Shown in pieces: positions 36,123-48,370 of a stretch of 64,000 bases of DNA. This DNA comes from Aquila chrysaetos chrysaetos (lineage: Eukaryota > Chordata > Aves > Accipitriformes > Accipitridae): the NCBI RefSeq assembly GCF_900496995.4, contig NC_044029.1, positions 14,136,001-14,200,000 of the forward strand. The letters run 5' to 3'. The notes below the pieces were generated by a model that ran no database searches, had not been told where the DNA came from, and was given only the letters and a program-made list of their open reading frames with translations. The first letter of the stretch is position 1. Each line of letters starts with the position of its first letter. The translations under genes and the position numbers were made by a program.

Positions 36123-38539
36123 GAGGAGCAGATGATGACACGAAGCAAAGTAATGATGCAAAAGAACGGCTAACAATTAAATAGAGCACTCGAATATTAT
36201 GCATGCCAGTCAACAAAGTCTAATGGAAAAACAGGTCTCATCAGAGAAACCTGAGATGAGATCACAGGCTTCGCTGTTAGAAGGTAATGTCATAGCTGTA
36301 GCAATTTTTGAAGGTGCTTGACTTAGCACCACCTGTTAATGATGAGAAAAAAATTGTAATGCAATAAAGCACAGATTCAGCACGTCAGGAACTGGATGAG
36401 CAGTTCAAAGTAGCTGTCGGTGAGACGATCGCCTTTGAAAACTGATGTTTCCTTTGGGGCTTCTTGGGTTTCCTAAATGGCCTGGAAAGTGAATATAAAA
36501 TCAGTGCTAATCAAACTTGAAGCGATGTGGCACCATCAGAGTGATAAACAGGGATAAGAATGAGGCAGCCAGCAAGAACTGTATGAAAAGCTATCTAACT
36601 CCTGAAAAGTAGCAACATTGTAAAGGATATAAAAGGGATAATGCTTAGGCAACGTAAAGAATATGAGAGTCAAAACCTAATGAGCATCTCAGTATATGGC
36701 TGCAGCAAACGGGCTGAGGTAATTCCTGGACATGAAATAAGGAAGTAACCAAGAGGTGATTTTATCTCAGTGTATAGCATTGATAAAATTCATACTGGAA
36801 TTTGGCACGCAGCTTGAAAATAGGGAAGAGAGGAGGAGAGGGCTCACTTGGGTCAGCTCATCAATGCTGTAGCAGGGACAGGCACAAGGAAAGAACTGAT
36901 AGCAGAAATGCGAAGCCAGACACATGCAGATTCAAAATGAAACACAAGTTTTAAAACGAGGAGAAACTACCGAAGTGAAGCAAATGATTCCTCATCTTCT
37001 GGCAGCTTGGCGTGAGGGTGGATGGGGAGCCTGATGGCATGACTATGGCCAGATACAGATTGTATTTCAGGCAGTCACCAGGCCCAGTTCACAGGAGATT
37101 GACCATCTCTGCCAGCTCTGAAATTTAATAATAATTTTAAAATAATTTAATTTATTTCTTCAATATTGTATTCATCATATTCATTGCTGAAAAAAAGCCA
37201 GCCAGAATTATTAATAGGCCAAATGAGAATCACATCTCACAAAAATGTAGTGCATTCCTCTAAGACTTCTAAAATTTGGCAGAAATCTTGCATTCTAAAT
37301 ACATACTTCATGGGAATGAGTGGAGCAATCCTAGGACTACATTGTATGGTTTATATTGAAGCAGTTTACCCTAAAGCAGCCTTCAAAACAAGGAAAAAAA
37401 CTGATAAGCCATTTTTAATAATATCATTCAATTCCTACCATTGATACAAAAGTTACTGCTGCACTCTTAAAAGATATCCATTTTATAGATTTTTTTCCTT
37501 TGCACAGTGTTCCTTAAAGTGCTTTGCAGTACAGATGCTGGCAATGAGTAAGTAAACAAATAAGCAACAACAATTACCTGCTCAATTATCACTCCTGTTC
37601 AGTCCTGCATTTTAAAATATTGTATAAGGGGCAAGTGACCGGACATCAGGATTATCATGTAAACTCTTAAAACAAGTGCTTTCATTTCTACTGACTGAAC
37701 AAATAAAATAGAATCAGCCAGCCTATTCCTTCCCCTCATCATGTCTTCCCTTAGAAATTTCTAATTTGAAGCCAGTTCTTCTTTTAATTACATGAAGTAA
37801 TTAGTGTTTCAAGAGAGTCACATGGACACAATGGGAAAAAGGGTTTAGTTTACCATGGGCAATTGCATATTACTGTCAGAAGAGCACATCCCATAAAACC
37901 AATCATCGTCTTGGTGCTTTGACCAGTGAAGTATTTTCTTTGAAAATGCAAAACCTCTAGTTGTTAGAAGCAGAGAGCTGTACTGATAGAAATATTGGTC
38001 TCGTTTTCTGCCTAGAAAAATGCTTAAGTACGACTCCTGCCCCCAAGCCTGAAGCGGCTGATGATCCGGGGGCTGGAGGGGTTACACCGGCAATTTCAGC
38101 TCCACAGGAAACAAGAAACCTCCTGTGCGAAGGGAGGAGATGCTTAACGTGAGCGGTCCTGCTGCGTTCCAGGCTGCCCGATTAGGTCAGGATTCCATTT
38201 TTGAGAAGCACGTTGTAACAGGCGACGGCAGTGATGCGTTTCTGGCCAAAATCCTCCGCCTGCCCGTGAGTAAAGCGCTACACCTAGTTGCTGTTGTATT
38301 GTAACCCAGCGGAGGCTGCCGGCCGGCGGCGGGTTAGACCGCCTCTGGAGAGTAAGCACGCTGTGTGCATGTATATACGGAGAGATGTATAGGAACATGT
38401 AAATTTCTATTATATGTATATATGTTGTGTATATAAAAGGCGAGATTAAGGGTAAGACGAATCTCATTATAGTCGTTCAAATAACAACATACCTCCCTTC
38501 AAGTGGGAGCCCCTTTGGAAAGCCGCTATTTATATCAAG
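36123..38539. other. Intergenic, no gene found
   Basis: AT-rich sequence with minor TA-rich microsatellite near 38365-38440 and a small CpG-rich patch near 38300-38345. Nothing else is recognised. Confidence 0.45.
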
Positions 38540-38830
38540 CGGTTTCTTAGTTAATCGGTAAGAAACCATCCCCCGTGGCAGGTTTGCACACCCAGCCAGC
38601 AGAACCTTTGCCGCCGCGAAGCGAGATGTCCTTCAGGGGAGGCTGCTCGGCCGGTCCCCGCACCCCCCCAGCTGCGGCAGCGCGGGGGCCGGCGGGGAGA
38701 GACGCTTCCCTGGCGCGGGGCTGGGGGACGGGGCTGGGGGACGGAGGGGCTGCGGCGGGCACCAGCCCGCTCTGCTGGGGGTCATACCTGCCCCCTCCTC
38801 TGCTGGGTGCTTGAGGCCGCTTCCCCACCC
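38540..38830. promoter_or_regulatory. Orphan CpG-rich patch
   Basis: A block of about 250 bases with high GC and many CpGs (for example GCGCGGGG and CCGGCGGGG), lying about 10 kb upstream of RAB21. It includes a perfect 13-bp tandem repeat (GGGGCTGGGGGAC at 38717-38742). It could be a promoter of an unannotated transcript or a GC-rich relic. No gene starts here with certainty. Confidence 0.35.
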
Positions 38831-38849
38831 GCAGAGATGGGTTTTACAG

Positions 38850-38963
38850 ACTCTTCAGGCTCGAAACGAAAGCCACGGAGAACAGGTCGGGAGCCGAAAA
38901 TAGCAGTCCTTAGTGCTGGAGATAGAACACCTGTCATTACCCACAACGAAGGCAAAGTCACAG
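38850..38963 (+). other. Exon-like segment beside the orphan CpG patch
   Basis: Acceptor GTTTTACAG and donor ACAG|GTAAAC bound 114 bases that are open in one frame, reading SSGSKRKPRRTGREPKIAV and onward. It begins just 20 bases after the CpG-rich block. It may be an exon of a non-coding RNA. Coding potential is unproven. Confidence 0.2.
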
Positions 38964-41317
38964 GTAAACGGGATGGGACTGTCATGGTTTCCCACACCCA
39001 TTTTCTCTGTGTTCTGCTTTGGGATTTCCATTTTATTTTAGCCCTATGGTAATAGCCCTCGTACCGTCACTGCAAAACATCTCTCAACCTAAGTTGAGGT
39101 CTTGCGCCCAATCCAGTTTGCTCCATACAGCTTTCCGAGGACAAATCATGCAAATCTTTAGTGTTTCTTTTTCTGGTAAGCTGCTCACTTTGAAACGTAC
39201 TTCTAGAGCGAGACCTTCGAGACTTTGTAAGCTCATGGGAATTTCACAGGAAAGGTCCGAGGGGATGAGCCACCAAACAGACCCCTTGTCTCCCATTGAA
39301 TGAGCACTTCTGGAAGGCTTGTCCTCCCGAGTCTGTAGGTAATCCTGATGGTATTGTACCATTAGGACATGTAGTTTGCAGGTAAATTTATAGAGAAGCT
39401 TGAGGTGGCAGTTAGCCATCATTAAACATTTAATCATTAGCATCATTAAACAGTTGAAAGCTTCCTTGTTGTATTGTTTAATCATGTACTTTTCTTTCCC
39501 CACACAAATTATTTTTCTGAACCTTATACTTCTGTGTGGGCATAATTCTTCACGTTTGTAATGGACACAAGTTTAAAAAGACAGACAAAAAGCAAACACA
39601 CAACAGCATTTGCCAGACTTGGTGAGGTTATACGCAAATATCCCATGAGGAGTTGTGACACTAAAAATCTCCGGTTTAAAAGGGAGGAATCACCTTAATT
39701 TGAGGTTATCTGGTGACCCAAGAGGTGCCAGGAAACATGTTGATTTGTGGGGCTGTGGACAGGACTGGCACAGAGATGGTGGAGCCACAACCAGCGCCCT
39801 GCGGTTAGCAAGGGGCTTCTTACCCCTGAGATCTTTGTTTGTAAAGTGAGCATTGGAGACCGCTTATAATTGGGTCACTTGGAGCAAATTGTGAAGGAAT
39901 AATTATATCCCCCCTCCAGCTTGGTTCACTAAGCCCTGATAACTTTCCCAAAGCTTGCTGGGCTGGGTAGATTGCGCTGCTTTTCCAGTAGATGAGGGGA
40001 AAAAAGGAGCTCACGTTTATTTCAAAAAGCATGATCTCATTTCCTTCTTCTGAAGCTCTACCTGAATCTATACAGGGGAGTAAAACAGTCTATGTAAGAT
40101 GTTAGCTGTATGGACTTCAGAAAAAGCAACTAGTATGACCATAAACAGCGGTTCTCCTGTGAACTACATTTTTTTTAAATTAGTGGATCCATGGTTAGGG
40201 ATTCTCTGCAGTATTTTGGTAGTTTTGTTTTTCATTTGTGGAGACACTGATGGCTACAAGACATATTGCTGTGTTCATTAAAAAAAAAAAACTACCCCAA
40301 ACCAGCACAGATTTATTAACGGATTTCTAGCAAACCGGTTTTGCCAACTAGAACAGCCAAGATGCAGCAAAAAAACCCAAAACAAACCCTCTGGGGGAAA
40401 TCCGGTTTTCCAAGTCGTCTTCACAAGCACTTTGATTCAAAATACCATTGCATCCTTGGTTAGTACATTTTTCCCATGAGTACAGGGGTAGGAGCTTGGT
40501 AAGGTTTACTAAACAGTACTTACTACAAATGAAAATGTAAAGAAGGGAGGGAAGGTGTGTTTGTAACTCCAGTTATTAGTTGTGAATTGAGCGAAAGGAC
40601 TTTTTCTTTACTGCCAGTGTGTCTTTCCAGCAATGTAAGAGGCCCTGCTGAGGCAGGAGGAGGCAGGAGGAGCGAGGCAGCTTTTCTGCTCCCCAGCCCA
40701 CCACGCTCGCTGGGAGTCCCGTTTGCCCAGTTCAAGAAGTATTGCAGGCAGGGCAGGAGGGTTGGGTTGCTGCAAGCCAGAGGGACGTGGAGAGTGTTAT
40801 TCACTTTGAGCTATATGCTGCTTCTTCAGAATGAAAGTTCCTATCAGGATCGCATTCAAATCCTGAATTTTCTCACAGTAGCCTTTGCTGACTGAACAGA
40901 ATGAGCTGCTTAATAGCTTCACCTGGCAAGGCACAGAAATCATGGCTGGCGTGATTAATACTAATAAAACTGTATTTTATTCTTGATGTTTTGTAATCAA
41001 GCTGGTTTCAACTTGTTCATTCATTTAAAATATGCATGCTAGTTCAAACAAAAGCTAAAGAGAGCCTTTAACAACTAACGATGCCCGAGCTTGGGATTGT
41101 GTTGGCTGTTCTGCGCCTTCTTGTCTCATGTAACAGCGATGGTTAGTTTAAATGGTCGCACTTTCTCATCTTCCTTGTCCTTACCGCATGAGAACAACTG
41201 CAAGGGGAATGCTGTGAATCTCCAAGAGCGAGAGGCATAACGCTAGGTTCAGTCATCTTTGCCTTTCAGGTGGTGAAAGCATGACAGGAGGTTTAAAATG
41301 CTGTAGAGCAGGCACCT
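38964..41317. other. Intergenic, no gene found
   Basis: Mixed-composition sequence with a GC-richer part around 40640-40790. Open frames are short and lack splice context or motifs. Confidence 0.45.
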
Positions 41318-42100
41318 CTGAGCTCCCACCTCTGTCCAGTCCCACTTCTTGACTCCTGAGCTCCCCATATGTGCAGCAGTGCCTGAGGTAATGATACAGA
41401 CTCCGAAGATTCAGGAAATTCAGCCTCTAACTAAGGTGAGTTAAGAAACATTCATGACATGCAGGTCAGCTCCTAATTGTCCAGGCCAATTCTCTTACTT
41501 CAGGTTGATTCTTTCTTTGAGGCACCTAGCACTGGCCAGTTTCCAGGAGGGATGCTGAGACTTCTGCTCTGATCTGATGGTTTCTGGAAAAGCTGATGTC
41601 TCTATGTGCGTTTGACAGAGGAACAGTACAAGATCCAGAGATCTTGTAGATGTAGAGAGGGGAAACAGTACTTTCACGTGGCTGGGTCATGGGAATTACA
41701 GGCAACAAGCTAGTGCCTTGAAGCCTCAGGGTCCGTTTTGGTGGATCCCTACTTCACTTTCGTACAGGACACCTCTTGCTACTGTTAAAGGAAGAGATGG
41801 AAGATGTTGGAGGATGATCCCATTTCAGTGGAGGCATTCTAGAAAAAGGTCTGAAGTTGTAGGTGATGACGAGTTTTCCACTTCTTCCATTGAGCTGTAA
41901 TTGTGAATTCTTCGAGGAAATGTGAGCAATTTCGTGGACCCTTGTTTTTCCCCACAGTCTGTTAACATAAAGGAAGATGTGAAGGAAATCATCTATCAGT
42001 ATAAACAGCTTGTTTAAAAGGTGAAGGCTGAAATTACCTGTGTATCTGAATTGACTTGTTCCATGGGGAAACATAAAACAATTGCTTCTGTACTTCAACA
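41318..42100 (+). pseudogene. Possible decayed two-exon coding remnant
   Basis: About 38 open codons (including PEVMIQTPKIQEIQPLTK) reach a strong donor ACTAAG|GTGAGT at 41435/41436. A strong acceptor (TGTTTTTCCCCACAG) at 41957/41958 opens a segment in the same phase that reads SVNIKEDVKEIIYQYKQLV, then a TAA stop, then a long in-frame run from KVKAEITCVSELTC onward. A single stop inside an otherwise open, Lys/Glu-rich, helix-prone stretch suggests either a short terminal exon or a disabled gene. No family is recognised and chance is possible. Confidence 0.25.
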
Positions 42101-44684
42101 CAATGACGTGGTCTCTCTGATGCTATATGCTATAGTATCACTCACTCTCCACGCTTTTCCATGCACTGTTCCGTGCACGGCAGTTTTCCCTGACCAAAGG
42201 TGGAACAGACCTTCCCGTCTTAAGGCAGCAATGTCTACCTGTACGTAGAGTGTGAGAGCTTTGGGGAGCAGCACTGCAGAGGACGTGCTGCTGGTGGAGG
42301 TCATGGGTCTGAGCAGATCAGGAACGAGAGCTCTAAAATAGGGTTCGCAAAACTGGAAAGTTTGTGATTTTGGCATAGCAACAAAGGGAAAAAATAGTTT
42401 CATGGAGCTTTTCAGGAAATGGCCTTTATTTTGTGAAGATGAAGTTAACTAGTCTCTGAAGGTTAATATTGAAAAGAGGACAACTGATTCTTCGGTAATG
42501 CATTTCATTAAACGTTCCCTGGCTGGCTGTCATCTCTGATCAATGCTTCTGTACAGGAACTTCACCGGCAGATAAAATGAGCAGACATCACTGAAGCATG
42601 GCAAAAGGAAGCTACAGTACAACCTCCAGTGCAGAATAGTTGAAGAGAAAGAAATGGAAAACACTGTAAACTTTTAACTCACCAGAACACTTATGGAGGA
42701 GACAGACTGTAGCAACCCAGCATGCAGGTCACCTACAAGATAGTGCTAACCTCAGCTCTTTTCACTAAACTCCATAGGGTCTTTCATTCCAACAACCCAC
42801 ACGTCACCAGTATCAGACACATCCCTATAAATAGCAGAATAAATTCAGCACTGAGGAATGAGGCTACCATCCAAAACCTCTTCATTTTGTATCATGTTTA
42901 CCTGGGCCCTCACATCAGTACAGCCAAATTGCCCCAGGTTACACCAGGCTGCCAGCTTACACCTTCTGCCTACTCCCTCTGTGCAAATTATACAAGAGGG
43001 TCCTTGGTTATGGGAGGCTATTCCGTGTCAGAGGATAGGGTGCTCGTCTGTGCAAATACGGGTGTATTCTGGTAGCCGCCTCTGGGCTTCTGCTTTCAGG
43101 TGCTGCAGGACCTGAGACAAAACCTATTTACAACAACTAGAAGAGTTCAGATAATTCACAGAAGCAAAGGAAAATTCTTGAGGGTCAGGAAGGTAGGAGG
43201 ACATCCCTCCTCCTCTTCCCATTGAATACTTTGGTCCTGTGGAACCAGAAGACTGTAAGGTGGGCAGAGCGAGTTCTCCTCCTGGCGATCCCAGTTCAGC
43301 CTGGCAGGAGAAGCCAGCCCAGCCCTGCTGTCCCAGTCCTGCCTCGGGAGCTCTGTAATACCTTCGACCAGTCCCCTTAGCAAGCAGAATTAAACGGCAA
43401 GTCCCTCAGGACACAGAGCACACAAACCTGTAGCAATAATGGAAATACGGCTTAAATTCTTCCACTGGAGTTATTGCAACATTAAGACCATAGGAGAGCT
43501 CCGCTGAGGCAAAACACTTTGGAAGTCTTACTGTATTTAGTAATTCTGTGTTTTTATCAGGAAATTGCTTCTGCTCACAATCAAAGGCCTGCAGGTTGCT
43601 TTGGGTCTGAACACTTTAGGCTGCTTAGGTATTTCTGTGTCCAAATAAATTTTAAATGTATTAATGTTAGCAGATGAAGAAACTATATGTATCTAATGGT
43701 AAATTCAAGGCAAACAAATGCTTCCTTTGATAGTAAGCTGCGCTTCTGTCAACGGGCACCAGCTGATAACTCTGTTCTTTGTAAAAGAAAGCTATTTTGC
43801 TTCTTTTCATGCAAAACAGAGGACAGGATAAGCTAAGGTAGCAGGACAGAGTACATTTGCATAGCTGTATGAAAATAACAAGCTGATCGAAAAACCACGC
43901 AAGATTTGTGAAATGTTAAGGCTAGGTCCTAGACTGCTGCTTATCATTAAATTTACTTTGCTGCAGCCCGGTGATGCGATACCACACGGTGAAAGCGGGT
44001 GAACATAGGGAAGCCGTTCCGCAGAGCTCTCCCACCGCCGGGCAAACCCCCGTGCTTCGGGAAGCAGCACTGTAGAGACGACGGATTTTTGGCTCTAGTA
44101 GCACAGCATGAAAGGCACTTTCTGGTGGATGCCAGTGGGATATAAAACTGAAATATTGATCGCCTTCATTGTTTAATTAGTTGATGAGACATTTTATAAG
44201 ACTGTATAATTGCATAGTCATGTCACTTGTCTGCCACGTGATTAGTGTGTGGTTAAATGGCTGTTATGCATCAATAACTCCCACCAGTATCGATGAGAAT
44301 ATTGTCACTCACAAATTCGGCACACCATTTTGAGAGTCACTGCTTGTTCAGATACGTTTCTAGGCTCAGGTAAGTGGTCAGTTCACAAAGTTCACAGACC
44401 GTCAAGCCAAAACATATTGTTGCCATCAACTAGTCTCACCTTCTGTCTAATTTAATTATGACATCTTCCCTGACTAATTCTCATATGAATTAGAGTTTAT
44501 CTTTTAGACAAATATCCAGTCATGGTTTCAGCCTTCTATCTGTGTAATTATAGCCACTCTCTAAATGCCCATTTCACCTGGAGAACTTTCCATTTGTTTT
44601 CAGCCTGGATTGCTTTAGTACCATATAATTTAAAGGAGTTTTACTACACCCAGTTTCTGTGTGCCGCAATTTTAAATAGCCTAA
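42101..44684. other. Intergenic, no gene found
   Basis: No confirmed gene or named repeat. A GC-richer block lies at 43200-43380. The open frames here show no splice context. Confidence 0.45.
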
Positions 44685-45276
44685 TGTCGTGGTTTAAGCC
44701 CAGCCAGGAACTAGGCACCACGCATCCGCTCGCTCACTCCCCCCAGCCCCAGTGGGGTGGGGAGGAGAATCAGAAGAAAAATAAAACTTGGGGATTGAAA
44801 TAAGAACAATTTAATAACTAAAGTAAAATAAAATCTAATACTACTACTAATAATAAAATATAATAATAGTAATGAAAAGGAATAAAATAAAATAAAATAA
44901 AATAAACCCCAAGAAAAGGCAAGTGATGCACAATGCAATTGCTCACCACTTGCTGACCAATGCCCAGCCAGTCCCCAAGCAGCAATCGGCCCCTCCCAGC
45001 CAACTCCCCCCAGTTTATATACTGGGCACGACGTCACATGGTGTGGACTATCCCTTTGGCCAGTTCGGGTCAGCTCTCCTGGCCGTGCTCCCTCCCAGCT
45101 TCTTGTGCCCCTGCTCGCTGGCAGAGCATGGGAAACTGAAAAATCCTGAACTTAGGATAAGCGCTACTTAGCAGCAACTACAACATCAGTGTGTTATCAA
45201 CATTAGCCTCACACTAAATCCAAAACACGCTGTACCAGCTACTAGGAAGAAAATTATCCCAGCCAAAACCAGGACA
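44685..45276 (-). mobile_element. Solo LTR, avian ERVL-like, minus orientation
   Basis: A 592-base element with TG...CA ends: TGTCGTGGTTTAAGCC at the left and CCAAAACCAGGACA at the right. Read on its sense (minus) strand it starts TGTCCTGGTTTTGGC and carries a TATATAAA box (45014-45021 on plus) and a TGACGTCG CRE-like motif just upstream of it. Flanks CCTAA and CCTAT differ at one base and are the likely 5-bp target-site duplication. There is no internal retroviral sequence, so it is a solo LTR left by recombination. An AAAAT microsatellite (about 44880-44907) has grown inside it. Confidence 0.92.
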
Positions 45277-48216
45277 CCTATCTGCATTTATTTCTTTAAA
45301 ACATCCTTTGAAGACAACTGAAATGCTTTTTCTGAGCCTGAAAATAAGTGCCAGGGTAGGGATGATCTGAACTGATGGCAGTAATAATACAGTCCTTTTG
45401 AATTATTCACTTTATATTTGAAGATTAAGCACAATTCATCAAAGATAAAACCGATTACAGAATTCAGGCTGCCATTAAATGATACGTTTGTTTGTGTTCC
45501 TTAATATGAAATAAGCTGTTGCATTAATTCATTTCTTCTTTTCAGTCTGGCCACTTAGAGAATTCTTAAGCACTCGCTTTTCTGCTATGCCAGATAATGG
45601 TTTGGTAGCACCAGTAACTTAGTTTTTAGCATAAGTATTAAGTGAGCACATGGAAGGTTTACTTTTTTCAATAAAAGGAATAAGGTAAAAAATCTCAAGA
45701 AAATACAAGGTAACAACACTGCCCTGTTACAGTGGAAATAACCAAGAATTCAGGGAAAAAAAATCTGAGACACAACATCTCTTTCACTTTAAATGTGCCA
45801 AATATCAGGAGCAAAATATAATCTATTGGCTGTGAAAATACTGACAATCTCTAACAAGAAAGAAATTTGTGGCAAAAGTCACTAGACGGGGTTGGAGAAC
45901 ATTTTGGGTTGGAGAATATTTAAATTAAGCCCTTGCGTGTTTTGGGAATTTGGACTTTATTCTCCTTCTAAAAATGCTATTACAAGCTCACTCAAGCCAC
46001 GTGCTGGGCAAGGTCTGCATTCCTGCGATTGCACGCAGGGCTGGAGGCAGGAGAACAGTTTGCCTAAGTACGATTTAAGAGCACAAGTCAATAAAGTGGA
46101 GCACATTGAAATCAAGCTCTAGCCTGCACTCTAATGCAAAAACATCTGCAAGGAAGAATTGGGCAAAGCATTTTCAAAACTACACGTGGGTTTATCCTTG
46201 CCTCTGTCCTCTTGAATTTTTTATACCTTAGGAACAAAGATAGTTTCTCACATAGAGCAGTAAGTGAAGGCAGATGACTAGCCATTTTTCATTGTGGAAA
46301 AAAATCAAAATATATAGCAAAAAACCTGGCTTCTTTTAGATGTAAGAAAGAAAAAGAAAAGGCATCTAAGCTTAACGTCTAGATTACATTCTTACTTCAG
46401 GTGAGTTCTGAACCCAAGTGACGTATATGTTAATCCAGTCCAAACCAAACCTATCTGAAACTAAGTGGTGTATTACTCATAAATCAATAGGCAACCCAGC
46501 GTGAGAGTATTTTGTTTGTTTCACTTCACACTCTGAAGTACAATAAATTGAATTATGCTTCCATTTTGTCTTGTGATAATGGCTTCGGACACTTCTTAGG
46601 GCTTGGTTGGTGGTTGGTTTTTTCTGGCATAGCTTTGCACAGGTTAAATCAACTGTAGAGCCTCTCGGGCACACACCACGGCGGGTAATGTCAGATGCTG
46701 ACACCCGTCTCTTTGTGTTCTTACGGCACCTACCAAAAGACACAGGGTTTCCAGAATTCCAGAGGTGAATTACACTCCTGCTTCTTATCCCAATGCATCA
46801 TGAATCAGCTCCTTTCACTTCTTCATTTTAAATTATATTAGGAGACACTTAATGCAACGAGATGATGCACATACATTGGGAGCACCAGAACCAGCGGCAT
46901 TTGGCAGTTAAAGGCAGACTGAAACTACTGTTGCTTCGGGGGAGCAGTTGAGTGCAGCAGCTTTCAACAGTGGAATGATTTCAGGAGTTTGGAATAATGA
47001 AATATCAGGATAACGAGTAGTGGTAACAGAAAGGTCGGGATGACAGAAGGCGTTGCTTTTCTAGCACTGGGCTGAACTCTGCAGAAGTCACTGCGGCAAG
47101 AGCCCTTCGGCAAGGAACAGCAGATTGTGGTCGCTGCTGTTGCCCCTGTGGTTGATACCAGCCCAGTATTCGTAAGAAGTGGCGATCTGGGCTGTTTCAT
47201 GGGGGTTTTAATGCTTTTATAAATGTATAGCTGTGCTGGGTTGTAAGGGTAGAGGTTGATTGATGTATTTATCCAAACAAACATGTCGGGAACCCAAGAG
47301 GTTGTATGAAGCCTGTAACTGGGTTAATTGAAAGACAGAATTAAAACCAGCGTACTCCCCACAGCTGCAGAACCAGAAGGTTGGGGTGCAGAGCTCGGCC
47401 TTTGTGCACAGGCGTTTACTTCTGCATTACGTGCATGATGTCGTTTCCTAGGGCCGACATGATTTTTTATGATGTCCTTCTACCTTCTTAGCTTTGCAGC
47501 TGGGGCTGCGGTTGCAAAGTCCTTACAAAACTAGTTACTGAAGTTACTAGAGGATATTAACAAATGAGCACCAGAGAACTTTTCTGACTCCTTTCTACTG
47601 ACGTTTCCTCTAATTGCCGAATGCATTCATATTTTTTTAAACCGCTGTCACCCTTGTTAGCGGTGTGGGTTTGAACCTCCAAGACCGATTTGGACGGTGA
47701 TCACCTTGCAGTGTTTAATTCTGCTTTACGTTTGTCTGAACAAAGCCACAAAAAAAGCAGCTACCAGGCAAGAGGTGCAAACGAGTTATACAGGGCTTCA
47801 CAGGTGGCTCTGCCAGTCCAACCAGGTAGCTCCCTGAACTGGCAATTGTTTCTGTATTGGTTGTATTCACCTTTCCAGAACCCCTTCCCTCAACACGGGT
47901 CAGACTGGTTCTTCCACATTTCAGCTAAACCCAGTCTTTTCTTTTTAGTTGGCCACCTAGATTAAGAACCCGCACTTGCCCTGCTCTAAAACGGCAAATC
48001 CCAATGCAGGGCAGAGCCAACAATCCTGCTAAAAGGTCTGCTACGGGGGGATACGTTCATTCTAAAGATATTTTCAAAGTGATAATGTGTATGAGGGTAT
48101 TACTTCATATTATCAGTCAGTCACCTGGAAGGTTTCCTGGTCAGAACTCACATAACCATGCTCTTCTGCTTTCCTGTGCATCTGCCTTACTGTGTTTTAA
48201 GGAAAACTGTGACATT
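45277..48216. other. Intergenic, no gene found
   Basis: AT-rich sequence with no recognised repeat, RNA gene or splice-bounded open frame. Confidence 0.45.
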
Positions 48217-48370
48217 TAGGGACGTGGTAGAGTCCCCATCACTGGAGGTTTTCAAGTTGCAATTGGACAGGGTGCTAGATAATATTATCTAGGCTCCCTT
48301 TCCCGCAAAAGGTTGGACCAGATGATCTGTCAAGGTCCCTTCCAACCTGGGATGTTCTATGGTTCTATGC
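48217..48370 (+). mobile_element. CR1 LINE 3' fragment, plus orientation
   Basis: About 150 bases in sense orientation: GTGGTAGAGTCCCCATCACT, GGAGGTTTTCAAGTTGCAAT, GGTTGGACCAGATGATCTG, ending CCTTCCAACCTGGGATG and TTCTATGGTTCTATG. This is the extreme 3' end of a CR1 copy. It is the only plus-oriented CR1 in the window. Confidence 0.93.

Noticed and set aside
44711-45171. Frames with hydrophobic stretches at 44.7-45.2 kb
   Set aside because: They are translations of the solo LTR and its AAAAT microsatellite.
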